Shown one piece after another: positions 27,331 to 34,612 of a stretch of DNA of 64,000 bases (positions are counted from its first letter, which is position 1; each line of letters begins with the position of its first letter). Source of the DNA: Salipaludibacillus daqingensis (lineage in GTDB: Bacteria > Bacillota > Bacilli > Bacillales > Salisediminibacteriaceae); assembly GCF_029891575.1 (NCBI RefSeq), contig NZ_JARZHF010000012.1:90105-154104 (forward strand). The letters are read 5' to 3'. The position numbers were made by a program, and so were the translations under genes. A model generated the notes under the pieces. That model was given only the letters and a program-made list of their open reading frames with translations. It was not told where the DNA came from and made no database searches.

Positions 27331-27543
27331 TTACGTAAATCCTGTCGGTGGGATTAGCGGAACATACGGTTCTGCTTGTGCTTCTCCCACTTCCGGAGCG
27401 GCTTCCATAAACCCTCCCGTATTGTAAAGATTAGATAATGGATTTATACTGCCTGCACTCCCTATCTGTAATACAGAAGAATTCGTTATTCCATTAACTT
27501 TCAAGTTGTATATCGTTATATTTTGATTGATATGGAAGTTCAT
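27331..27543 (-). CDS. gerPB: spore germination protein GerPB
   Basis: This 70-residue protein has the GerPB pattern: I-N-Q-N-I-T-I-Y-N-L-K-V-N-G-I-x-N-S-S-V-L-Q-I-G-S-A-G followed by a Pro-rich tail. It starts 11 bp after gerPA with AAAGGAGG upstream and is followed by gerPC. Confidence 0.93.
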   Translation of the reverse strand: MNFHINQNITIYNLKVNGITNSSVLQIGSAGSINPLSNLYNTGGFMEAAPEVGEAQAEPYVPLIPPTGFT

Positions 27544-27554
27544 AAAGACCTCCT

Positions 27555-27776
27555 TTAGATAATTGCATTTATATTTGAATCTGCAAAATCTTTATCATAC
27601 GTGTTGGTTGAACTGTAATTATTTCTTACTTTTAAGTAGTCTCCAGTATTAAAAGAACCGGCCCCCGCAAATGTCTTTGCTGTACTCGACGGTGAAATAT
27701 TTAACACGTCACCAATATTAAACACACCACTATTTCCCACACTAATCACTTTAACGGCACCTACGATTGCTGGCAT
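27555..27776 (-). CDS. gerPA: spore germination protein GerPA
   Basis: This 73-residue protein starts M-P-A-I-V-G and has S-G-V-F-N-I-G-D-V-L-N-I-S-P and G-A-G-S-F-N-T-G-D, the shared GerPA/GerPF fold. First gene of the gerPABCDE operon. A SigmaK-type promoter lies 40-70 bp upstream, so it should be made in the mother cell late in sporulation. A divergent GerPF-like gene starts 266 bp away. Confidence 0.93.
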   Translation of the reverse strand: MPAIVGAVKVISVGNSGVFNIGDVLNISPSSTAKTFAGAGSFNTGDYLKVRNNYSSTNTYDKDFADSNINAII

Positions 27777-27814
27777 GAATCATCCACCCTTTTTACCATA
27801 CAGTCACTATATAA

Positions 27815-27843
27815 TAGCCTATGTATTTTTTTCTTACATGTTC
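27815..27843 (-). promoter_or_regulatory. SigmaK-type promoter of gerPA
   Basis: On the minus strand GAAC (27840-27843), 16 bp, then CATAGGCTA (27815-27823), a perfect match to the SigmaK -10 pattern C-A-T-A-N3-T-A. Confidence 0.8.
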
Positions 27844-27937
27844 ATAATAGATGAGAATTTTTTCGTTCCTTATAAAAATAAGATATACAATTGGTCCACC
27901 GCATAATCTCCACGATTCATTATGATTAAATTTAACT

Positions 27938-27966
27938 AACACCATTCTTACTTGATGCATATATTA
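27938..27966 (+). promoter_or_regulatory. SigmaK-type promoter of the gerPF-like gene
   Basis: AAC (27938-27940), 17 bp, then CATATATTA (27958-27966), again C-A-T-A-N3-T-A, about 77 bp before the ATG. It is divergent from the gerPA promoter. Confidence 0.65.
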
Positions 27967-28042
27967 AATGACAATGACTTACCTAGACCTGTATATTACC
28001 GAATGTAATTAAAGATTAACTAATGAGGAGGAGGGGGTAACT

Positions 28043-28261
28043 ATGCCTTCCATCGTATATGGACCATTCAAAATTAATTCAAATGATGGTGTTTTGAATT
28101 TTGGAGACACATTGAATATTTCACCGAAAGGAACTTCTAAATCGGTTAGTGGATCAGGTGGATCAAACACCGGGGATTTTATCATTACGAATAATGGAAT
28201 AAATTTAAATAATACATTAGATCCGGACCTTACTGATCAAAATATAGCTGGCACGTTATAA
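28043..28261 (+). CDS. GerPF-like spore germination protein, divergently placed
   Basis: This 72-residue protein of the GerPA/GerPF family has M-P-S-I-V, V-L-N-F-G-D-T-L-N-I-S-P-K, G-G-S-N-T-G-D-F-I-I-T-N-N-G and a D-P-D-L-T-D-Q-N-I-A-G end typical of GerPF. A very strong GAGGAGGAGGGGG site precedes the ATG. In B. subtilis gerPF is the last gene of the operon; here it is on the opposite strand upstream of gerPA. It may be the true GerPF moved by rearrangement, or a YdgA/YdgB-type paralog; I favour displaced GerPF because no other copy is in the cluster. Confidence 0.85.
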   Translation: MPSIVYGPFKINSNDGVLNFGDTLNISPKGTSKSVSGSGGSNTGDFIITNNGINLNNTLDPDLTDQNIAGTL

Positions 28262-28317
28262 AAATCACTGTAAAAGCTAATTTCGCCCATTAATTTTCAT
28301 TAATAAGATTAAAAAGA

Positions 28318-28346
28318 GGCCGCCAGCGTTTGAAACACTGACGGCC
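28318..28346 (-). terminator. terminator, copy 2 of the duplicated locus
   Basis: GGCCGCCAGCGTTT pairs with AAACACTGACGGCC and is followed on the minus strand by CTTTTTAA; homologous to 24007-24037. It may also end the gerPF-like transcript. Confidence 0.8.
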
Positions 28347-28440
28347 CGTTATATTTGATTCCAATTCATAAGGGGGAAATATAAGCGGAATCAAAACATT
28401 TATAATCTATTTAAAAGCTTAAAAGTTCTAAGCTGTATAG

Positions 28441-28696
28441 CTAATACATGCCATTGTCTTCGTTCGCTTCAAATTCTTCATTGTCGATTTCAACAATGTA
28501 ATTATTCATTACCAAAATCATTATTCGAATCATTATTATTAAATTTATTACCGCTATCAATATTAATTTCGTTATTATTCCCTTCGTTTATACCGTTACC
28601 CTCATTCAGTCCATCTAACCGATCATCTCCACATCCTGCTAGAATTCCTAACGATAGAACTACGGATACTGTTGGTAATAATGCTTTCTTTTTCAT
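28441..28696 (-). pseudogene. Asn-rich lipoprotein, copy 2, with C-terminal frameshift
   Basis: ATG 28696 (GGAGG upstream) opens a signal peptide nearly identical to copy 1, with lipobox L-A-G-C at 19-22, then an Asn/Asp/Gly-rich stretch that stops at TAA 28502-28504 after N-N-D-F-G-N-E. In the next frame the sequence continues N-N-Y-I-V-E-I-D-N-E-E-F-E-A-N-E-D-N-G-M-Y and stops at 28441. That aligns with the D-N-D-E-F-N-D-N-D-E-N-M end of copy 1. So the copy has lost its original C-terminus by a frameshift, although the truncated 64-residue product could still be made. Confidence 0.65.
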
Positions 28697-28980
28697 GTCA
28701 AATTCCTCCAACTGATGTCTTATGAAATGATTAGCTAGAAATATTATAGCAATCTTTCTAATACATCTATTTCACATCCCCACTTCTTCAAAACATAATA
28801 TAGCTACTTTAGAGAATTCTCCACATTTGAACATTATAATGAACAAAACATCCGTTATTTTTTCATCATTTGGTAATGATTTTTTGTGCTCTATCGATAT
28901 ATTTTTTAATATACTTAATAATGAAAATAAAAAAGGGAAGAGTTCTAAATAACCCTTCCCGTTCCAAATATACGAATGTC

Positions 28981-30420
28981 TTATTCCCATTCAATTAGTT
29001 CTTTGAACATATATGACCATTTATTGTAAATGATCCCGTTATTATCTTCTCTTTCTGAATGATGATGTGTGTAATACCAATTGTCGGAAACCTCAAAGAG
29101 TTGAATATAGCCCTCGATATCATAATCCCCGCTACCATCATAATACCCATAACCATATCCATCGCCTCCACCTAAATCTTCATGATGTGCTTGGTCAATA
29201 TTAAACGCATGAAACATGATTTCTCTCCCATTCTCTAATGGAAAACCTTCTTTTAATTTCCCAAATGAATAAAAACTATTTCTAGAAAAATCCTCATCAG
29301 TAAAACGAAATTCGATAAAGTGCTCGTGCTCGATCCTTTCCTCTTCTACGTTAACTGGAATGTAGCTTGTTATTCCAAATTCATCTATTTCATAAAGTTC
29401 AATATCAGTTTCTCGGAATGAGGCCGCTCCTTCATTCAGTATGACAGATTTCTCCAATGGTCGATCGAACTGAGGGTGATCTTCACTTTCAGTTCCTTGA
29501 ATAGTATAAGGGGTTTCAGTCACGAACATCTGGGAAAAAAACGTCCAAGACAAAGCCCAGCTCTCTTTGTCTTCAAGAGGAACATCCATCATATAAATCA
29601 TCGACTGGCCAAATAATTCCGATATATATAGCTCTGTGAAGCGACCAGATTCCTCATCAATAAAGGCGTACATTTCTGTCATTTCATTATCAAAAGGAAA
29701 CATAGTGTCAAACGTCGTACGAATTTGATTATTCATTACAAATTCATCATTATAGATGTTCGGCGACACCGTTGTCTCTTCTGTAGACGTAACCTTCGTT
29801 AGAGTTTCTTCAATTTCGTCTGCTATTTGTTCTTGATTGACATCTCTGTCAAACAGAAAAAACTCCATTCGTTCCGAGTCAGGTCCAGTCATGTGAGTCG
29901 AATAAACATAATCCTCTTCTTCTTCTTCAATAGACCATTCATCTGGAAGGTAGATAGAAAATGTCTCGTTTTGAATCTGATGCATTGGCATCGTGTTTAA
30001 TACATTAACATCAATAATTGGTCGATCAAGGATTCTTTCAACTAAGGCTTCGTTTTCTTCCACATCTTCTAAAATAATATCTTCTTTCTTTTCATTTTCA
30101 TCTTCCACCATTTCATTGAACGTTTCTTCCCCGTCATGCTCATCTTCACCAGAATCAAGGAGTCCACCGTCTTGAACGAAATCATAATTTATAAATATAA
30201 GGCTTGCAATCCCTGCTGCGGCAACAGAACCAACTGTAACAAAAAAACGTTGGCGAAGTTTTTGGCGATTCTGCTTCTTTTTTTGCTTCGGAATAACATC
30301 CTTTAAACCATCTTGAAAAGTGAGTAGACTTTTTTCTCGAGCTTTTGTGGAAGCTTTCATCGTTTTCTTTTGTCTCATTATGTATTGAAATTCTTCATCT
30401 TCATATCTATGATTATTCAT
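28981..30420 (-). CDS. membrane protein, putative anti-sigma factor of the adjacent ECF sigma
   Basis: This 479-residue protein has a basic cytoplasmic N-terminus (about 1-58), one membrane helix (about 60-78) and a long, very acidic extracytoplasmic part ending in a Gly/Tyr-rich stretch. No zinc-finger motif is visible. It overlaps the sigma gene by 4 bp (ATGA), the usual arrangement for a cognate regulator. The basic cytoplasmic region would be the sigma-binding part by analogy. I do not recognise the outer domain. Confidence 0.7.
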   Translation of the reverse strand: MNNHRYEDEEFQYIMRQKKTMKASTKAREKSLLTFQDGLKDVIPKQKKKQNRQKLRQRFFVTVGSVAAAGIASLIFINYDFVQDGGLLDSGEDEHDGEETFNEMVEDENEKKEDIILEDVEENEALVERILDRPIIDVNVLNTMPMHQIQNETFSIYLPDEWSIEEEEEDYVYSTHMTGPDSERMEFFLFDRDVNQEQIADEIEETLTKVTSTEETTVSPNIYNDEFVMNNQIRTTFDTMFPFDNEMTEMYAFIDEESGRFTELYISELFGQSMIYMMDVPLEDKESWALSWTFFSQMFVTETPYTIQGTESEDHPQFDRPLEKSVILNEGAASFRETDIELYEIDEFGITSYIPVNVEEERIEHEHFIEFRFTDEDFSRNSFYSFGKLKEGFPLENGREIMFHAFNIDQAHHEDLGGGDGYGYGYYDGSGDYDIEGYIQLFEVSDNWYYTHHHSEREDNNGIIYNKWSYMFKELIEWE

Positions 30421-30971
30421 TGACTACTCACCTCCAAATTCATTTGCTCAAAAAGGGTCAACCTTGCACGTCGTTGCATTGATTTCACCGACAGAATTGA
30501 CTTTCCCATGATGTCAGATGTTTCTTGGATAGAAAATTCCTCAATAAACCTTAAGTGAAGCACCGTTCGATAATGACTTGGAAGCCTATCGATTAGTTGA
30601 AGTACTTCATCTATATGGAAATTTCTAAGAACGGTCGTTTCTGCCGACTCGTCTTCTCCAGCAATATCTTCTAGATAATCTTTTTCTACCGCTATCGAAT
30701 GACGCTCCTTGTTTTGCTTTCGATAATAATCAATGACAACGTTGCGAGCGATTTTAAATATCCACGTTTTAAAAGATGCTTTTCCTTCAAATTGATCTAG
30801 TTTTCTAGCTACTTTGAAGAAAACATCTTGCAACATTTCCTCTGTGTCGTGATAACTGTTCGTTTGTGTATATATGTAATGAAAAATGCGATCAACATAT
30901 CGTTCGTGTAACTTCTGAATTGCTTGTTGATCTCCTGTAAGGATCTCTCGAATCAGATCATGATCGTCCAT
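30417..30971 (-). CDS. ECF-type RNA polymerase sigma factor
   Basis: This 184-residue protein has region 2 (H-D-T-E-E-M-L-Q-D-V-F-F-K-V...F-K-T-W-I-F-K-I-A-R-N) and region 4 (L-P-S-H-Y-R-T-V-L-H-L-R-F-I-E-E-F-S-I-Q-E-T-S). Region 4 lacks the usual T-V-K-S-R-L form and reads L-S-V-K-S-M-Q-R-R-A-R. AGGAGG precedes the ATG. It forms a two-gene operon with the overlapping membrane protein. Upstream, a CGTC (31006-31009) could be an ECF -10, but no A-A-C -35 is seen at the right distance. Confidence 0.88.
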   Translation of the reverse strand: MDDHDLIREILTGDQQAIQKLHERYVDRIFHYIYTQTNSYHDTEEMLQDVFFKVARKLDQFEGKASFKTWIFKIARNVVIDYYRKQNKERHSIAVEKDYLEDIAGEDESAETTVLRNFHIDEVLQLIDRLPSHYRTVLHLRFIEEFSIQETSDIMGKSILSVKSMQRRARLTLFEQMNLEVSSQ

Positions 30972-31160
30972 ATCGTCAACCTCCTATTTTTCTGTCATAA
31001 GTATAGACGCTTAGGAAGGGGAAAAGATGCTCAGAATAGAATCATTGTCTTACTTAGTTGAATCAATGACACGAGCAAATTTTCTTTACCTAATGGTCTT
31101 AGATAATTCCGGAAACATAAATTTTCTATTATTCTACGTTTGAGCTCGTCTATTTTTTCT

Positions 31161-31186
31161 ACCTCGAACATAGATTGTTCCGAGGT
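31161..31186 (+). promoter_or_regulatory. inverted repeat over the MFS gene ribosome site
   Basis: ACCTCGAACA pairs with TGTTCCGAGGT (one bulged G) over a 5-nt loop. The right arm contains the GAGGTGG ribosome site, so folding in RNA would hide it; in DNA it could instead be an operator. Confidence 0.55.
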
Positions 31187-31193
31187 GGAAAAA

Positions 31194-32351
31194 ATGAAAC
31201 AAACAACCTTAGATAAATGTAACATTTTTCTCGTTATGTTTTTTATTAGCTTAATCGTTAGGATTCAAGTTCCGGTTTTCACTCCATTTGCAGCATCGTT
31301 TGGCGCATCAAGCATGATCATTGGGATAATTTTAAGTGTGACGTCACTATCTAATTTAACAGGGAACATCATTGCCGGACCATTAGTGGATCGTTTTGGC
31401 AAAAAGGTGTTCATCACGTTTCCCTTATTTATTTCAGGTGGACTCTTCATCGCCCACGGTCTTGCAACGAGTACCACCGACCTATTAATCCTCCATGGAT
31501 TAAACGGATTTGCCTTAGCATTTATGATTCCAGCGGCATTTACGCTCCTCTCCGGATACGCAAAAAATAGTCGCCAACAAGGAAAAAACATCGCCATAAA
31601 TGGAATGTTATCGACAATTGCTAGTATTATTGCCCCTTTGACAGGTGGGAAAATGGTTGTCTTATTTGGCTATGTGAATACTTATTTCTTTATTGGAGCT
31701 GCGATGATACTGACCGCTACGTATTCCTTCCATTTTTTGAAAGATAGACAAGTTGTTTCCGTTAAAAAACAAAAACAAACACATGTCACAATCGGTAGTG
31801 TTCTGAAGGCTCCAAACCTTTTTCTTGTTTATTTGATCGGTTTTGCTGTTATGTACATTCATGGGGTTCTACTATTTGAAATTCCCTATCTAACTGTGGA
31901 ACAAGGGCTTTCTACTTTTCAAACGGGTCAACTATTTAGCTTCATGAGCATCGGTACGTTTCTTACACTATCGTTATTTTTCATTAATTTGTTTGATCCA
32001 TTTAAGCGGCTTATGGTTGGTTTATGTGGCATGTCCATCGGTATATTTGGCCTATTAACTTCAGCATTTTCGTTACCTATTTTATTATTTTTGATTGGTA
32101 TTTTCTTTGGTCTTGTCATGCCTGCGATGGCAACCTCCATTACAGAAAATGCAGCTAAAGAAGTTCATGGCAGAGCATTTGGATACATGTCAGCGGTTTT
32201 CTCTTTAGGCATCATTGCTAGTTCTTCCGTTACCGGAGCCATTCGTGATATTGTGTCGCCTTATTTTATTGCTGTTATCATTGCTATAATCGTTTTAACC
32301 ATCGCTGGTTATAGCAAATTAAACTCACCACAAATGGCTCACTTCAAATAG
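31194..32351 (+). CDS. major facilitator superfamily transporter
   Basis: This 385-residue protein has about 12 membrane helices, starting at ATG 31194, 5 nt after GAGGTGG. The loop 2-3 motif G-P-L-V-D-R-F-G-K-K is the standard MFS signature. Twelve helices with a small central loop suggest a proton-coupled drug or metabolite exporter of the YdeG/YfhI-like group, but the substrate cannot be assigned. Transcribed alone. Its ribosome site lies inside an inverted repeat. Confidence 0.82.
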   Translation: MKQTTLDKCNIFLVMFFISLIVRIQVPVFTPFAASFGASSMIIGIILSVTSLSNLTGNIIAGPLVDRFGKKVFITFPLFISGGLFIAHGLATSTTDLLILHGLNGFALAFMIPAAFTLLSGYAKNSRQQGKNIAINGMLSTIASIIAPLTGGKMVVLFGYVNTYFFIGAAMILTATYSFHFLKDRQVVSVKKQKQTHVTIGSVLKAPNLFLVYLIGFAVMYIHGVLLFEIPYLTVEQGLSTFQTGQLFSFMSIGTFLTLSLFFINLFDPFKRLMVGLCGMSIGIFGLLTSAFSLPILLFLIGIFFGLVMPAMATSITENAAKEVHGRAFGYMSAVFSLGIIASSSVTGAIRDIVSPYFIAVIIAIIVLTIAGYSKLNSPQMAHFK

Positions 32352-32417
32352 AATAGCTTTTCAGATTAAGTCATAGCAATATTCTAAAAAACTGTTCTAA
32401 TTCTTTAAATATAATAA

Positions 32418-32549
32418 TTATTCTTTCTTTGTTTGATTTTCTTTAAAGTCACAATAATAACATCGAGGCAATCCATAATAGATCCAATACTCTTTCAGTA
32501 AGGAAACACCAACAAATGAAACCATTGGCCAATCTATCAATTTAAAAAT
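32418..32549 (-). CDS. small hydrophobic CxxC-containing protein, non-standard start
   Basis: A 40-44-codon frame encodes a hydrophobic N-terminus (V-S-F-V-G-V-S-L-L) followed by Y-W-I-Y-Y-G-L-P-R-C-Y-Y-C-D-F and a charged tail. A strong AAAGGAGGG site (about 32556-32564) lies 6 nt before an ATT codon at 32549. The next possible starts are TTG 32540, 15 nt away, and an internal ATG 32525. ATT starts are rare but known (infC). The residue pattern looks like a real small membrane protein; I do not recognise the family. It lies in the 410-bp gap between the MFS gene and the sugar ABC operon. Confidence 0.45.
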   Translation of the reverse strand: MFKLIDWPMVSFVGVSLLKEYWIYYGLPRCYYCDFKENQTKKE

Positions 32550-32705
32550 AATTAGCCCTCCTTTATAACAACTCGTGTCTTAAATGGTATGTTTTTCAAT
32601 ATTTGTCCAATTTTTAATAAATGAATAGATCCTTTATTATTAAGAGTATGGTAATTATAGGGAGACAAATGCAACGAACTTCCAAACAGAGCTATTCGTA
32701 AACAC

Positions 32706-32737
32706 AAAAAACGTACTCAACAAATGAGTACGTTTTT
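32706..32737. terminator. terminator of the sugar ABC operon
   Basis: AAAAACGTACTCA pairs perfectly with TGAGTACGTTTTT over a 5-nt loop. It works in both directions and lies 25 bp after the last permease gene. Confidence 0.9.
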
Positions 32738-32761
32738 ATATAAATCATTTTACACTTACGT

Positions 32762-33595
32762 TTATTTTTCACCTGCTCCAAAAGACAGTCCCTTCATAAA
32801 ATATTGATTGAAAAAAATGTAGAGTAAGAGCACTGGTAAGGTAAATACCATCGAAGCAGCCATAATGTAATTCCAATAGGTTGCATAATCAGATTGGAAA
32901 GCATTCAAACCGACTGGTAAAGTGTACATCGATGCGTCAGTCATGATAATTAATGGAGCCATGAAGTTGTTCCAAAATCCCATGAACACGAAGATCGCCA
33001 TCGCACCTATCGCGGGTTTTGCCATCGGCATGACAATCCTAAAGAACGTTCCAATCCGGCTCAGACCATCTATCGCCGCCGCTTCCTCCACCTCTTTCGG
33101 GAAATTAACGAAGAATTGTCGCATCATGAATATAAATGTTGCATTGACCATTCCAGGAACGATTAAACCTTGATAACTATTTAACCAACCTAATTCTTTT
33201 AAAATTAAGAAGTTAGGCACCATTGTAACTTGTGCCGGGATCATTAATACTGCAAGTACGATAATAAACCAAGCCGTTCGTCCTGGAAAGCTAACCCTTG
33301 CTAACGCGTAACCAGCCATCGAATTAAATACAATATTTAATGCCGTACCAATAACTGCAACGATTACACTGTTTAACAGCCATCTTGGGAACAATGCCTG
33401 TTCTGTAAATATCGTGACATAGTTATCAAACGTAAATGTTTCAGGAAAAATGTTTAATCCTGCCGATAATATTTCATTCAATGGTTTAAAGGAAGCAGAC
33501 AGTGCCCATAAAAATGGAAGCAAGGTGACCACCGCGTAGCTCGTCAAAAAGATATATAAAAACGCTTTTAATATATTTGGTTTCTTATTCTTCAT
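32762..33595 (-). CDS. sugar ABC transporter permease, MalG type
   Basis: This 277-residue permease has six membrane helices and the cytoplasmic E-A-A-A-I-D-G-L-S loop that docks on the ATPase. The start is ATG 33595 with GGAGGAG upstream. It is the second permease of a CUT1-type importer and the last gene of the operon lacI - debranching enzyme - binding protein - permease - permease. No ATPase gene is present, so it should use a shared MsmX/MsmK-type ATPase encoded elsewhere. Confidence 0.92.
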   Translation of the reverse strand: MKNKKPNILKAFLYIFLTSYAVVTLLPFLWALSASFKPLNEILSAGLNIFPETFTFDNYVTIFTEQALFPRWLLNSVIVAVIGTALNIVFNSMAGYALARVSFPGRTAWFIIVLAVLMIPAQVTMVPNFLILKELGWLNSYQGLIVPGMVNATFIFMMRQFFVNFPKEVEEAAAIDGLSRIGTFFRIVMPMAKPAIGAMAIFVFMGFWNNFMAPLIIMTDASMYTLPVGLNAFQSDYATYWNYIMAASMVFTLPVLLLYIFFNQYFMKGLSFGAGEK

Positions 33596-33619
33596 TACAT
33601 TCTCCTCCTTCCGCCACAA

Positions 33620-34516
33620 TTAGTGTGTTTCTTCTTTTTGAAGTTTCCGTTGAATAAATGTTGCGACGAGTATAATCAACGCTAGAGATACAGCTAGTGC
33701 AGCTGCATAACCCATTTGATTATTAGAGAATGCATACTGATAAATAAGGAGTACAACGGTTAATGTAGAATTGTTCGGTCCACCAGAGCCGCCAGAGAAC
33801 ATATAAGATTGATCGAATAGCTGGAACGTTCCAATGACGCCAATGATTACAACAAATGCCGTCACGGGCCGTAACATCGGTACTGTGACATACCAAAACT
33901 TCTGTATGGCACTTGCGCCATCAAGTTCTGATGCTTCATATAAAGAATCAGAAATACCTTGAAGGGCTGCCAAATAAATAACCATAAACATTGGTGCTGT
34001 TGCCCAAATATTCATTATCATAATTGAAATCAGCGCCACACTTGGATCATTCATCCAGTTATAAGTTGGTAGGCCAACCGAACTTAAAATTGTATTAATT
34101 AGGCCATCTGGACGATACATCCACATGAAAATCATCACTAAAACTGCAGACGAAGTTAATGTTGGTATAAAGTAGATGACTCTAAACCATTTCTCTCCCT
34201 TCATTCCTGCATTCAAGGACGCAGCAAGAACCAAGGCAAGGATCGTCTGAGTCGGTACCACAATCACAACATAGAAAGCAGTATTTTGTAAGGCAATCAA
34301 TGCCCTTTCATCAGAAGCCATTCTCGTAAAATTATCAAACCAAACAAATTCAAAGCTCGTTTGTCCTAGTAGATTGACATTGTTAAAAGCAAGAAATAAT
34401 GCAAACAAAATTGGACCAATTAAAAACACTAAGATTGTAAAAATCGTAGGGGACATAAATAAGTATCCTTGCCCTGCATCTCTCAACTGGCTCTTCGATA
34501 ATTTCCATTTAGCCAT
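33620..34516 (-). CDS. sugar ABC transporter permease, MalF type
   Basis: This 298-residue permease has six membrane helices and the ATPase-docking loop E-A-S-E-L-D-G-A-S. G-Q-G-Y-L-F-M-S-P-T near the start is common in CUT1 MalF-type subunits. It partners the MalG-type permease 24 bp downstream. A 30-bp perfect palindrome separates it from the binding-protein gene upstream. Confidence 0.92.
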   Translation of the reverse strand: MAKWKLSKSQLRDAGQGYLFMSPTIFTILVFLIGPILFALFLAFNNVNLLGQTSFEFVWFDNFTRMASDERALIALQNTAFYVVIVVPTQTILALVLAASLNAGMKGEKWFRVIYFIPTLTSSAVLVMIFMWMYRPDGLINTILSSVGLPTYNWMNDPSVALISIMIMNIWATAPMFMVIYLAALQGISDSLYEASELDGASAIQKFWYVTVPMLRPVTAFVVIIGVIGTFQLFDQSYMFSGGSGGPNNSTLTVVLLIYQYAFSNNQMGYAAALAVSLALIILVATFIQRKLQKEETH

Positions 34517-34562
34517 GGTGTTTAACCCCTTTCCTATCTGGAAAACTAACTAGTTAAAGGAG

Positions 34563-34592
34563 CTTAAAAAGGAGATCGATCTCCTTTTTAAG
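34563..34592 (-). terminator. 30-bp perfect palindrome between binding protein and permease genes
   Basis: The perfect palindrome has CTTAAAAAGGAGATC as one arm and its exact complement as the other. It would form a strong hairpin in RNA. Such intercistronic hairpins usually protect the upstream binding-protein message or partially terminate, giving more binding protein than permease. Confidence 0.75.
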
Positions 34593-34612
34593 ACACCCTT
34601 CTTCGTTAATGA

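Larger units (their letters stand above)
28315..28925 (-). repeat. direct duplication, copy 2 (lipoprotein locus)
   Basis: Diverged direct copy of 24004-24745, covering terminator, lipoprotein gene and upstream region including the conserved palindrome GAGAATTCTC (28812-28821). Its upstream part is about 100 bp shorter than in copy 1. Confidence 0.8.

Noticed and set aside
28772..28990. 72-codon minus-strand frame upstream of lipoprotein copy 2
   Set aside because: It covers the conserved non-coding part of the duplication, is not open in copy 1, and has no ribosome site.
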